The notes: generated by a model from the sequence alone, not told the origin. Shown: positions 1-55,943, numbered from the stretch's first letter. The stretch is 64,000 nucleotides of DNA from Amorphochlora amoebiformis (GCA_054601695.1 BAAHQB010000358.1:1-64000), one strand, 5' to 3'. Numbers and translations: made by a program.

Positions 1-1062
<1,062 letters not shown>

Positions 1063-1540
1063 AAGTTTACATATTCATGGCCACCATACATGCCTAACGA
1101 AATCATGTTGATTTTTATATGTCCTATATACCTGTACGCATGCTCGTGGGCCTATGTGCATTCATACGGCTACCAAACCCTCCGTGCATATCATGTATGC
1201 TACCTTGCCCATGGTTCACCATCATGTGATTCTACAATGAGTCTCTTATTCCTTACACCTATGCATCTCAAAACACAACCCCTATGCAGGTGTAGCGCTC
1301 GTAATATTCATCGTGGGGATAAATCGTCTCTTTGCGGGGGCGCATTATATACATGACGTGCTAGCCGGAACAGGTCTCTCTTCTTCACAACGGGTTAGGG
1401 TCAGAGAATTTCCTCCTCCTTTCTCGTCATCTTACTTCTCGCTATAATTCCACCTCTTTCACTCTAATTAATGACCAAATAACACATATACGTGTACATG
1501 TATACATATATACATATTATATATATATATATATGTGTGT

Positions 1541-1576
<36 letters not shown>

Positions 1577-2095
1577 ATATATAATATATGTATCTATATT
1601 TGGGTTTTTGTATTATGCGTAACCATGTTACTCACAATTAAATCGATACAACCAGTTGTAGGGTTAGTGCTCACAGAAGTGTACGTTCTATTTGACATCT
1701 ACGGAAACTTCATCGATCCATGCTTGCGGCACTTCCGGGTAATCCTCCTATCCGGGGTTGGAAAAGTACTCGCGAATATCCACCGAATTTGATCTACTTA
1801 ATATTGCAGTTTGGCCTTATCATATTGAGCCTTCCTATCTGCGCCATGCAATGGTACCTACATGCCCAGGCGGGTGCTTACATCGACCCGAAGGAGTGGG
1901 AAGAAAAGGCCAACCGTGGTCGCCGCAAGAAATATGCTCTAAATTGTCGAGAGGTTCGGAACTGACATTGCGTTTACTACTAATTCTCATTCGCTGAACC
2001 CATGTATCTACTCTTAGGCCCATCTGAAGCAATTCACGGGAATGTACGGACTGTTTGTCTTTCTTGTCTATTTCATGCCCTTAGGTGGTTAATTT

Positions 2096-2155
<60 letters not shown>

Positions 2156-2601
2156 TTTATGTATATATATATTCGGACAAATATTCATATACACACTAAA
2201 TATGTTGTAAAATCATATATATATATATATACACTGTTTATTATATACATACAAATATAATATATATATATATATTATATTTGTATGTATATAATAAACA
2301 AACAGATATATATATATATATATGTTTGTTTATTATATACATACAATATAATATATATGTATATATATATTCATATATATATATATTTATATATATATAT
2401 ATACATGTCTATGTATTATTATTCATATATATATATATGTATATAAATTTGTATGTTAACATAGATACGTAATGTGTGTGTAGAAGTATACATCTTTGTA
2501 TTATACATGTCTATATAACATACATATGTGTATATTTCTGTACATCTCATAAATATATATATAATATAATATATATATAAATATTTATATATATATATAT
2601 G

Positions 2602-2660
<59 letters not shown>

Positions 2661-3383
2661 TATATGTGCATATACCCATATTTATTGAGTATATATATAA
2701 TGTACATGTACACGCACATATACAGCTATTCATACATACTATGCGTATTTATCGCCTACATATATGTATTTTCTAAATATATATAATTATATATCTATTT
2801 GTACATCATATATACATACATACATATATGTATATATTACATATATATATGTATATATATATGTATATTAGTGTATATATACATATATATATGTATATAT
2901 ATATATGTATATATATATATATACATATATATATTTACTGTAATATTTTGCGTACCAAGATGTGTAAGTTCATATGCATTTATGCGCGTGAGTGTACTTG
3001 TGCGTAAGTATTCACACATGCATCAGTAACCATGTTCCCCTGAACCGCAAACTCAAATGTGCATACATACTCGGCCAATAGACATGCTCTCACGGCACGT
3101 AAACCCCGATTTACATCTTAGCATGATAGTATACATACTCGCACGTCCTGCAAATATCCATTCATATGTTTTCATGGTCGACAGTAACCATTCCCCCCGG
3201 CATATTTATATTCGCACACCAGTAAATACCTTCGCTGTCACCCATGTGCATCTTTGCACCTGTAGTATGCATAACTGGACGGTGTAAAAGCCTGCGATTT
3301 ATATGTAAATATGAAGATATGTAAATCTACATGTATATTTGTTAATATATGTATGTACGAATAAATTAGAAATATACATGCAT

Positions 3384-3414
<31 letters not shown>

Positions 3415-3543
3415 GTATTGATAATAATGATATATATATATATATGATATGTTTTACATATATATATATATATATATATTACCGATATATATATATTACC
3501 GTATATATGCATATACATATATATATATATATATGTATAATTA

Positions 3544-3578
<35 letters not shown>

Positions 3579-4003
3579 GTACATGCATATAGACACACAC
3601 ATATATAAATAATACATATATACACACATACACGTACATATGTATAAATATATACAAACACATGCAAATATATATATATATATATGTATATTAACATTAT
3701 GTATGTATATATATACATAGATATATATATATATATATGTGTATGTGTGTATGTATTTGTATGCATAAATACATATAACAACCTTCAGAGTCTCATGCCC
3801 TCCCCCTCCCAACCACCAATTTTGAGTTCTACGTCCGAGTGCTCATAGGCCAGCCCCTCGTGGTCACCGGATTCCTCGTCATCATGATCCTATCTCCCCC
3901 TCGCCCAGCGTCCATCATGCATTTAGGCCGGGCTTTGCGCTTTGGCTCAGTCCCTTTCACCGTATTCTGCTTGGCTCCGTCTATATTTGGTTACCTATGT
4001 TAG
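1063..4003 (+). CDS. PAP2-family lipid phosphatase-like membrane protein (5' end missing)
   Basis: Proposed exons: 1063-1240, 1290-1373, 1677-1738, 1810-1953, 2018-2084 and 3789-4003 (TAG stop). All junction phases agree. The second exon encodes [17 protein letters not shown], which matches the third PAP2 signature (SRxxxGxHxxxDV) with the Arg, His and Asp in place. The preceding exon ends in [11 protein letters not shown], at the position of the PSGH motif; the usual Gly-His is Cys-Asp here. Later exons add hydrophobic segments ([57 protein letters not shown]), giving a multi-pass protein. PAP2 enzymes remove phosphate from lipid phosphates at ER or plasma membranes; that role is inferred from the family only. 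The missing motif-2 His makes catalysis uncertain. The KxxxxxxRP motif and the start codon were not seen and probably lie upstream of the window or in the TA block. Introns are 49-74 nt except one of about 300 nt and one of about 1.7 kb filled with TA repeats. Confidence 0.7.
2085..3788 (+). other. Large TA-inflated intron of the PAP2-like gene
   Basis: The intron starts with GTGGTTAATT and ends in CAACCTTCAG. It holds (TA)n tracts, a perfect 66-bp palindrome at 2235-2300, and a mixed-composition stretch at about 2940-3300 where I found no convincing exon. The flanking exon phases (phase 1 to phase 1) join correctly across it. Confidence 0.55.
2235..2300. repeat. Perfect 66-bp palindrome
   Basis: The left arm, starting TGTTTATTATATACATACAA at 2235, is the exact reverse complement of the right arm ending at 2300. 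A further near-copy of the arm (one base deleted) follows at about 2329. The repeat lies inside the large intron of the PAP2-like gene and could extrude a hairpin or cruciform. Confidence 0.9.
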
Positions 4004-4700
4004 GTACTTCTTTATTGTTATCTGTGCTTAAGTTTAAATAATTAGTCATACTGTCGGATACTATTTCAAGTATTTACAGCAACTCTAGAACTTGGCCATG
4101 GTATCATCATGGTTACGGTCCAGCTACTAGAGCTAGTCTCGTCTAGACGGTCCGATTGAAGCTAGTGAAATTCTTATTACTAGTTAGGACCTAAACTTTA
4201 TGAAATTATTTGCACTGTCTAGACTGTGCCAGTCTAGTACCATGAGAAGTCTAGATTCATGATCTGAAAGCTTAACGAGTTGTAGCTAGAGATGACATGC
4301 CAGAAACAATATTAAGTGTAATTGAGTGTAGTGAGTAGTGGTAGGCAATGCGACCGCTATAGTTTAACGCTGTCTAGCTCTATAGTAGCTGTATCTACTG
4401 GACTACTGGTACATCGCATATCTAGTAAATACGACATAATATGTGCATGTACAACATGCACACACTGATATGTATAATGTACATTTCGTCTACTAAGATC
4501 AAGAGAAGTATGCGATTTAAAGTTACCGTTACAATTAGTTTAATTGAAATCAACTTGAATCAATTGTTTTCAAACTACCTATAGCCAAAGTATTGTGTCA
4601 TATTCAACTAGTTCAAGTAATGTGTCAATTAATAATTAATTGTACATGTATCTAGTGCATATCTGCATGGTATACAGATACGTGTACTCAAGTACGTATA
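4004..4700. other. CTAG-rich island downstream of the PAP2-like gene
   Basis: Immediately after the TAG stop the sequence loses its TA microsatellite character. It becomes a mixed-composition stretch with about a dozen CTAG sites within roughly 360 bp (4080-4440), plus many TCTAGA, CATG and GTAC words. No open frame of interest was found. It includes the 15-base word CACTGTCTAGACTGT at 4213-4227, which recurs at 19173-19187. Confidence 0.7.
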
Positions 4701-4790
4701 CAAACATGCGTATGATGTACACACACACACATGTGTGTATACATACACACACAAACACACAAACACACACACACACACACACACACATAC

Positions 4791-4821
<31 letters not shown>

Positions 4822-4919
4822 TTATATATTCATACAAATTTATATACATGTTTCTATACACTATATATATATATATGTGTTTCTTTACATATTATGTATA
4901 CATATATATATATATATAT

Positions 4920-4972
<53 letters not shown>

Positions 4973-5019
4973 ATACATTATATATGTATGTATATATATT
5001 ATATATATTTTTTATTAAT

Positions 5020-5055
<36 letters not shown>

Positions 5056-5072
5056 ACATAATATGTAAAGAA

Positions 5073-5113
<41 letters not shown>

Positions 5114-5156
5114 GTATATAGAAACATATATATAAATTTGTATAAATATATAATAA

Positions 5157-5206
<50 letters not shown>

Positions 5207-5223
5207 ACATAAAATATAAAGAA

Positions 5224-5279
<56 letters not shown>

Positions 5280-5325
5280 GTATTTATTATATAATACAAA
5301 TTTATACATATGTTTCTATATACTA

Positions 5326-5363
<38 letters not shown>

Positions 5364-5389
5364 TATATGTGTTTCTTTACATATTATGT

Positions 5390-5438
<49 letters not shown>

Positions 5439-5444
5439 ATATAT

Positions 5445-5534
<90 letters not shown>

Positions 5535-5545
5535 GTGTGTGTGTG
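4701..5545. repeat. CA/TA microsatellite with inverted copies of a TTTCTTTACATATTATG unit
   Basis: A (CA)n run at 4745-4790 is followed by TA tracts. Within these, a unit containing TGTTTCTATA and GTGTTTCTTTACATATTATG occurs in forward orientation (about 4849-4905 and 5305-5395) and inverted orientation (about 5050-5125 and 5200-5230). I see no coding signal. Confidence 0.75.
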
Positions 5546-6549
5546 CATAAAACCCACATTTATGCGCATGCATATGGTAAAGGTGTTCTCAAAATTACGA
5601 GACACTCTAAGACAGTACAACATTGGGGTCAGTGCGTACTTGGTAAATTCGGCGGGACAAAATGGTCGATATATCAGAAATTCTGAATGGAGAAGCAGTC
5701 TTTGGTAGGATTAGAAGTTTCTAATAATATAGAATAAGTCTTTAATAGAATATTGATACGAATTAAGGAAAACTGCTTAAGAGTGTGGGAGGGATTCCAT
5801 GAGATATTAAATTACCACGTCAGCTTGGCCTTCCGGCTTGCACATTTCACGTTCTGCGAACACGTACATATGTCCACATTATTTGTTTCGGAATTGAACT
5901 GTCCACTGCCGGGAACGACTTCCTGTCTTAGCATCAGATATGAATGCTACGATTGAATTGTACAAATTCCACACACTACACCGATGTGTGGGCCTGGCGT
6001 CGTATAGACCTGAGTTCTTATTCAGTTTTCACGGATTTCGAACCTTTCCTGCTTGTCAAACACTGCTCTCCATCTCTCATCCGAATAATTCGACGTGAAG
6101 AGGGACGCTTCACACGCTTCGGCTTAGGATTGCAAATCAATGAAAGAGGAAGGGGAGGAACAAGAAAGGGTTTTGGGATATGAGGAGATAGAGATAGGAA
6201 GAAACCGGGACACACGCGGACACGCGGGCACGCGGGACACGCGGGACACGCGGGACACGCGGGACATGCGGTCTGAAATGACCTGCACGCGCTGCCCGCG
6301 CACAGGCTGTGGCTGGGCTTGACACATGCCGTGACATGCGCATTGGAAGCACACGAGCGTAGTCTTGAATCTAATATCCCTGTTCTTATCTTTAATACTC
6401 AATCAGAATTCACCGAAGACAACACGCCGAAGAACTGAAAGTTTCTCTTTTTCGGCAAAATCCCCGAAAACACCCCAAGCCTGATTGAAGACTCCACTCA
6501 CGCGGTTTTTTCCCTCACGAACCGCAAAGACTACCGAAAGAATCGCAAC
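5546..6549. other. Intergenic region upstream of the SOD-repeat gene
   Basis: Mixed-composition sequence with no splice-supported open frame. It contains the 9-bp minisatellite at 6207-6270, and a stretch with repeated CCGAA/CGAAGA-type words (6412-6548) just before the start codon. The promoter and 5' leader of the SOD-repeat gene should lie here, but I cannot place a core element. Confidence 0.5.
6207..6270. repeat. GC-rich 9-bp minisatellite (GGGACACGC)n
   Basis: Four or five good copies of GGGACACGC, flanked by degenerate copies with small length changes. It stands out by GC content in a very AT-rich window. On the + strand it would read as repeated Arg-Asp-Thr, but nothing supports translation. 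Confidence 0.85.
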
Positions 6550-18472
<11,923 letters not shown>

Positions 18473-19717
18473 CCATGGCCAGAGAGGCCACTTAAGCATT
18501 TTACCGCTAAGCAATGCACGGTACAATCGTGGTGAAGGCATCGACCTCCCGGCACCGTCGACATGATATCTGGCTAAGTTGTTGGTTTTGGCTCGGGCGT
18601 ATAGTCCATACATATCTACTGATTTTATAGTAATCAAAGCCCCATAAACGCTCAAATATTAGCAAATTGTTTGTGTACGTACGTATACAGCACCGCGGCC
18701 GGACCATGACTCAGATAGATCAGGTTGATATATGCTAGATCTAGTAGATAGATATGATTCGATCTATCCTTTTCCTACTATCTAGACTATGATATATTCT
18801 GGTGTATCTAGTGTATGCATGTATCCACGGAAGGGGAACCAACTCCGTCATGATTCTAATCTGACTTAAGTAAACATTATAACTAGATATCTAGTATATT
18901 CGTGCGAAAATATTTACATACGTACGTATACGTACATATACGTACATGTACGTATACACGAATACGTATTAAACGTATACGTTCGTACGTATACGCATAT
19001 GTACGTATCATGACACTAGTGACTAGCTGACTATACTATTAAGCACGCTACGTAATTAATGGGCCCGGGAGTGATGATACCATGTCCGGTGATTATTCAT
19101 GATAATGATGACCCAGATTTACTTCTTAGTACTACTAATGGTTATGCACAAAGTGTGAGTACGCATGTCAGCCACTGTCTAGACTGTAGACGTTGTACGT
19201 ATACCACGATACGTTATACGTACGTATGGCAACCATGAGGTTTCATTTGCATTATAATTAATTACTATTCGTCATCAGCATGACAAGAAAAACCCGCGAT
19301 GGTTCGCTGCATCATTCACATCGCCAGTATCCCGTTGATTCGTACACAACTAGACACATATTGTAGTTCGAATCTCATTTGCCGTTTGACTAGATTGATT
19401 ATGTCGCTTTAATTGCCACATTCTATACCTGGGCATAGGTTGCCAATTACAAATTTGACCACCCTTGCAATGTATTGACAGCCTTGCGAGTCAAACTTAT
19501 CGAGGATGAACCTCGAGAGATTCATAGGTATACATGTTGAACACTATTACATATTATATTATTAAGTACAACGTAGTCTAAATAGTAACCATCGGCCGTG
19601 CCAAGAGTAAGTAGCTTTTAATACCTCACATGTGTATACACTAGATATAATATGATCGTGTAATGTGATATATATATATATATATGTATATATGTATATA
19701 AAAATATATATATCTAG

Positions 19718-19783
<66 letters not shown>

Positions 19784-19955
19784 GTGTGTGTATTTGTGTC
19801 TGTGTTAAAACTACGATACACGTAATGTCTGCAATAGAATATCTGATAGAATATCTATTATAATGGCTAATTCTGTTTGAAGACGACATGACATGTAGAC
19901 CACGAATTACAAAATATCAAATCTACAACACACACTTGAATATCAGTCGTTTCAA
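18473..19955. other. Intergenic CTAG/ACGT-rich island between convergent genes
   Basis: This interval lies between the 3' ends of the SOD-repeat gene (+) and the NHL gene (-). CTAG, GATC and TCTAGA words are frequent at 18710-18900, and a 90-bp run built from TACGTA/GTATAC words lies at 18915-19010. From about 19670 it returns to TA microsatellite. No coding sequence was recognised. Confidence 0.65.
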
Positions 19956-36244
<16,289 letters not shown>

Positions 36245-36380
36245 CTGGCGGCCATCCAATTCTTTCACTCTATCCAGTGGGAGGAGCTTCTTTTCGTTTA
36301 GAATTTGAGCTGAAATCCCTTCGATATATAACACACATTCTAAATACCTAATAAAATCAACGGGGGAGAGAGATTAGGAG
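36245..36380. promoter_or_regulatory. Presumed divergent promoter between the NHL gene and the 36.4-kb gene
   Basis: Two gene models point away from each other here, with about 136 bp between the proposed start codons. No core element can be identified. The NHL frame stays open upstream of 36244 to about 36346, so the real start may lie further up and overlap. Confidence 0.3.
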
Positions 36381-50213
<13,833 letters not shown>

Positions 50214-50252
50214 TAAATTCACATATATAGCATGCATAGCATAAATCTATGT

Positions 50253-50317
<65 letters not shown>

Positions 50318-50366
50318 TATATATATGTATGTATAAATATGTATAGATGTATACACACACATATAC

Positions 50367-50402
<36 letters not shown>

Positions 50403-50496
50403 GTACACCCAAATGTATATATATATATACGTATGTGATATGTAAATCGTTATATACACATTTACTCATATATTATTTGTAAAAGTAAATATTTAA

Positions 50497-50559
<63 letters not shown>

Positions 50560-50710
50560 ATATTCATATGTTTATATGCACGTATATATACATATATAAA
50601 TATGTAAATATATATTTATATATGTATATATATATATATGTATATATATATATGTGTATGTGTATGTATTCATATATGTATATATGCATGCATATATATT
50701 TATATATATA

Positions 50711-50743
<33 letters not shown>

Positions 50744-50976
50744 AGTATATATATATACATATACATATGTACATATTATACTTATATATATATATATATA
50801 TATGTGTGTGTTTGTGTGTATTCTATGTATATATGTATATATGTATATATAATATACATATGTGTGTATGTGTGTGTGTTTGTGTATGTATATGTATGAT
50901 GTAATTCCATTTTAAAGTAAATTTCAACGTACGTATACATATACTTTACTTTGTTGTATATCTATACACAGATAGA

Positions 50977-51018
<42 letters not shown>

Positions 51019-51043
51019 TGTGTGTGTGTGTAAGACATACATT

Positions 51044-51100
<57 letters not shown>

Positions 51101-51849
51101 GTGTGTATATATATATATAATATGTATATATATATATTATATTATATATATATGTAGATATATATACATATATGTATATATATATATATATATGTATGTA
51201 TACATATATAGTATATAATATATATATACCACACGTTTACGTATATATATATATACGTATGTTTATATACATAATATATATACATATATGTTTTGTATAC
51301 ATATATACATAATATATATATATACACATATATATATATATATAATATATGTATATATTATATATATATATATATATCTACGTATATTACACATAATATA
51401 TATATATATATTGAATTTACTCATTTAAAATTGTGATTTACTACTGAGTCAGACTCAGGCTCGCAAAGACTTTGACTTCCTACTGTGGTTGCTGGGTATG
51501 GGTTATAAAGACTGACGCACGTTATCTAATAACTGGAATAATGATGAATTTATTAGTTACGTTTATGAAGTTAATTTGTGTATGAATTTACTGATCGAAG
51601 CCTTTATTATAGTTGTCTCAATTTAGAGCCGCGTACGAGATACTAGCAGTAGATACCTTCTATGATTATTTTTACATCATGATATTCGACCCAGATATTT
51701 ACTAGATCTAAACCAGACCACACTTGCGAATGATTAATCATAAATATATATATATATATATACACACACACACGATTATATATCTAGTATATATATATAT
51801 ATATATACATTTATATCTAGATATATATATCATAGTATGAGATATAATA

Positions 51850-51899
<50 letters not shown>

Positions 51900-52233
51900 C
51901 TTTATACACACTTATATCTAGTATATATACATACTACTATGATAGGTATATATATTAAGGTGTATATATTAATATCATATACATATAATTCATATAATAA
52001 TGGATCGTTTTATTGAATCTAATAATTAATCTAAAGTCGGACGTGCGGTAAAATTAATAATGCGCAAGGCGAGACCTTTACAAAACAAGGCCCAGAATCT
52101 AGAGAATGGAGACTGTAGTACCGCCATCATTATATATTTTAAAGTGAGACCATTACCAGTTGAGTCTCTGCAGTCTTGTGTTTCCTCCACCAAGCTTGTC
52201 GAAATATACACTGTGTCGGGACTTGTGTTCATG
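50214..52233. other. Intergenic: TA microsatellite, then CTAG-containing island
   Basis: 50214-51415 is TA/TG microsatellite. 51416-51740 is mixed sequence without an open frame of note. 51740-52030 mixes short TA runs with repeated ATATCTAGTATAT and TATCTAGATATA words. 52031-52233 is the 3' flank of the small - strand gene. Confidence 0.6.
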
Positions 52234-52438
52234 TTATTCCAATCTTGAGAATGCATAGTTGATCATGTAAACGATGTAGACGCTGGAGAATCCGATGGCA
52301 GAGTAGTTGATAGTGAACTCTACGATCTTGGGGTTAATGCCGCGGTGAGCACGGACGAAGGATGATACTAGGGAGGGACCTGTATATATATGGGGTATAT
52401 ATGCATATGTGTATGTACAGAATTGTAGTATATGTATA

Positions 52439-52499
<61 letters not shown>

Positions 52500-52514
52500 G
52501 TAATTAATTATGTG

Positions 52515-52590
<76 letters not shown>

Positions 52591-52669
52591 TATATATATA
52601 TGTAATATGTTCATTTACTAAATATACACATATATATGTGCGCGATATGGATACATATATAACATATAT

Positions 52670-52743
<74 letters not shown>

Positions 52744-52876
52744 ATATATATAATATATATATATATATCTATATATGTGTACATATATATATATATTTAC
52801 AATATTCATATGTATACACATTTATATTACACATATCATATATACATAGAAATACATATATATATATATATATATA

Positions 52877-52931
<55 letters not shown>

Positions 52932-52933
52932 TA

Positions 52934-52993
<60 letters not shown>

Positions 52994-53005
52994 AAAATTA
53001 ATGTA

Positions 53006-53036
<31 letters not shown>

Positions 53037-53081
53037 TCTGATAGATATATATATGTACATTGTCCATACATACATACATAT

Positions 53082-53169
<88 letters not shown>

Positions 53170-53368
53170 TATTATATATATATATATATATATATACATT
53201 TACTCATACATATCCACTCACATGCACATCCATACCCTCCACATAACCCAAAAATACACTCAGGATACACCTTCTATAGTATCTACCTTTGTACAAATCC
53301 TGAATTAAAGAAAGGATTGATTTAGGTGATTTCTGGGGCGGGACGACCATTTGCTGCTTAACGGCCAT
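52234..53368 (-). CDS. 75-residue single-pass protein, FO-ATP synthase accessory-like
   Basis: Two exons on the - strand: 53368-53287 (ATG, 27 codons plus 1 nt) and 52379-52234 (TAA stop). The intron is filled with TA microsatellite. The predicted 75-residue product starts [20 protein letters not shown] and reads [15 protein letters not shown]. It ends with a hydrophobic helix ([19 protein letters not shown]) and SRLE. Small size, a basic soluble N-terminus and one C-terminal helix are typical of small inner-membrane subunits such as subunit f of mitochondrial ATP synthase. The similarity is one of layout and a short KGPS-type segment only, so the name is tentative. It could be another small respiratory-complex subunit. 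It lies between the 36.4-kb gene (+) and the carrier gene (-). Confidence 0.55.
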
Positions 53369-53578
53369 GTCTAACGAATACCTGAGTTTCGGTATGGGGA
53401 TGAGGGTTTGAATGTGTAACATTGTATCCGATGTCTGAGGGGCGGTTTTAGGAATGGGAGATTGAGTGTGTGAAATGATAGCGTGGGTGAGAGTAATGTT
53501 AGGTGGTTTCTAGCATTTGTAGGAGTATGTGATGAAATTGAATAGTATATATGTATGTATATATATGTGCATGTATCA

Positions 53579-53615
<37 letters not shown>

Positions 53616-53806
53616 ATATGTATGTATATCGTGTATATATGCATGTTGTATATATTTGCATGTACACATAAATATGAATATATATCTATATATACATTAT
53701 GTTTTTATATTTACTATATTATATACATTATACTTTTATATCCACTATATTACATATAAATAAAATGTATTGTGTAAACATATATTGAGAATATTATGAT
53801 ATATAC

Positions 53807-53860
<54 letters not shown>

Positions 53861-53949
53861 CATAAATTATATTACATATATATCTAGACATATATTATGT
53901 ATTCATATTATGAAAATTATATATGTATATATATATATATATATGCATA

Positions 53950-54003
<54 letters not shown>

Positions 54004-54023
54004 TACATGTATATATATACACA

Positions 54024-54063
<40 letters not shown>

Positions 54064-54083
54064 ATATATAAATATATATTAAT

Positions 54084-54120
<37 letters not shown>

Positions 54121-54321
54121 GTGTATGTATGTTGTATATGTATTATATATATATGTATATATACATATATATATAGGGTGTGTGTGTGTGTGTATGCGTA
54201 TACATACATACATATATATATTTATATATAATATATATATATATATATGTATGTATGTATATATATAATGTGTATATGTATATGGGTATAATACATGTAT
54301 GTACATAAACATGAATATATA

Positions 54322-54365
<44 letters not shown>

Positions 54366-54873
54366 CATTACATGTGCATATATTTTCGTGCAAATATTAA
54401 GACATATATATATATATATGTAATATATATATATATATATATATATAAATTACGTTTTTACATATACATATATATATATATATATATATAATATTTTTAT
54501 ATTTATATACACTAAACCACACCTAATCCTAACCCAACCTCTTCACGCATTTCAACACTAAGCCCTGAGCCTAAATCTAACATTAACGTAATCCTAAGGA
54601 CTAACCTCCACCCCACCCCTATCATTAGCCCTAGCCCTAATCCCAACCGTCCTCAGTAGACTCCAACCCTCCTAATAAAGACTCCAATTCTAAAACTTTA
54701 CCCTAGCCTCTCATAAGGCGGATATCAACCTTACCCTTGTAGAAACCCCGGTCTATGTCAGGGTTTATCTATACTGGATGAACACGAGCGACATTTTAAT
54801 TTCTTTGCATCTGTTGGCTAGTAGCAAGTTACATATATATTCAGGTGTTTACTGTGTTTGGTGATAGGATTAC
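53369..54873. other. TA microsatellite and degenerate telomeric sequence
   Basis: 53369-53540 is mixed sequence, probably the 5' flank of the small gene. 53540-54510 is TA/TG microsatellite. 54515-54680 is CCCTAA-like. 54680-54873 is mixed sequence directly after the last resolved carrier exon; on the - strand it includes DIDRGFYKG, which resembles a carrier segment, but I could not join it in phase. Confidence 0.5.
54515..54685. repeat. Degenerate CCCTAA-type array
   Basis: Words such as CCTAATCCTAACCC, GCCCTAGCCCTAATCCCAACC and CTAAATCTAACA. It is much more decayed than the array at 21.5-22.1 kb. It lies in the 3' part or flank of the carrier gene. Confidence 0.65.
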
Positions 54874-55819
54874 CCCATTAGTACAGCTGTCGCTGCAGCT
54901 AAACCATAGCTTTCCGTGGGAGACAATCCCTTTTGCTGATACACGTGCTGCATGCCGAAAAAGGTTGAATCGAATATCCTGAATACCATACTCGTCTCGG
55001 CGGGGAAGTGGATACAGCGGATCAGGGCAGCTCTAGGGGTGTCTGGGAGTACCCATTACGAACTCCTGCGCCATTAAGTCGACGAGCTATCCCGTACATG
55101 CCTCCTAGTCCCCGGCTGCCCCTCAGTATATCTGGAGAAACAGAAGGATAATCCAAACCAACTCATGCTGAGCCTTGACGTGTTAAATATCGTTATTTGC
55201 ATACCTGTATAGCTCCAGTTTGTACCACCTACCAAAGAAATATGAAGTCATATTTGAGTTTTGTAGTAGGGATGGTAAGTCGAGGGATTACCTCGGGGGT
55301 TAGGCACGCGCTGGCTTTGCAGCACTTTCCGATATTCGGATAGCGCAGCCGCAAACCCTGTCACGTAGCCCGAGATGGCTGAACCGACGAAACAAGCCTG
55401 AGAATAGGACAACGTCATGTCTATATTACCATTTTTGAGCTTTGGGTGGCAAACCTGGCCCCTTTCCATCCCAGTAACTTGCATGCCTTGGGTACAGATC
55501 TCTGACACCAAAAACATCGGGCCGCTGGATTGATAGAAGTCAAATCAGGGCTTAGAACAACTTGAACCACTCGGTCGGGATACCAGGTGATCATCTTCTG
55601 TTGTATAGCACTCCCCAAGCCCCCGTAAAACCCCACTGCCCCCCGCTCCGCCCCAATCCGTACAACCGCCCCCCGAAGGCTGTCCGTGGAGGTTTGCATC
55701 CGGATTTTGATCACATCAAACGGATGCGCAGCGATTGTTCCAGGAATGACCCCCAAGGCCCCCACAACCCCCTTTTTCACGCATTCCCGGAGGTCAATCG
55801 CTCCCAACGACGCAGCCAT
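54874..55819 (-). CDS. Mitochondrial carrier family protein (C-terminal end unresolved)
   Basis: Exons on the - strand: 55819-55584 (ATG), 55524-55292, 55228-55205, 55131-55053 and 54978-54874, with agreeing phases; about 225 residues resolved. The first repeat carries HPFDVIKIRMQ, the PxDxxKxRxQ signature at the end of transmembrane helix 1. It is followed by VRIGAERGAVGFYGGLGSAI, the usual loop into helix 2. The second repeat has CFVGSAISGYVTGFAAALSE followed by YRKVLQSQ, where the Pro of the signature is replaced. Then comes GLGGMYGIARRLNGAGVRN. The third repeat begins GIFDSTFFGMQHVYQQKG. Carriers of this family have about 300 residues, so roughly 60 to 70 residues at the C-terminus are missing from the model. 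They exchange metabolites across the inner mitochondrial membrane. The substrate cannot be told from the visible residues. Confidence 0.85.
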
Positions 55820-55943
55820 TGATGCGCGTCCGCGTTTCGAGTTGGTAGTGTTAACTATTAAGCTCTCCTAGGATAATCGTTACTGACGGTTCAATGACGG
55901 ATACCACCGTAAGCCCGTAAAATTGTTAACTCTCCTAGAATAA
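55820..55943. promoter_or_regulatory. Bidirectional promoter between two small divergent genes
   Basis: 124 bp separate the two start codons. The word CTCTCCTAG occurs twice (55863-55871 and 55930-55938), each followed by GATAA or AATAA, the second within 6 bp of the + strand ATG. The spacing suggests a shared promoter, and the repeated word is a candidate element. Confidence 0.45.

Noticed and set aside
6140-6322. Open frame with repeated Arg-Asp-Thr
   Set aside because: It is the reading of the 9-bp minisatellite and shows no splice or start context.
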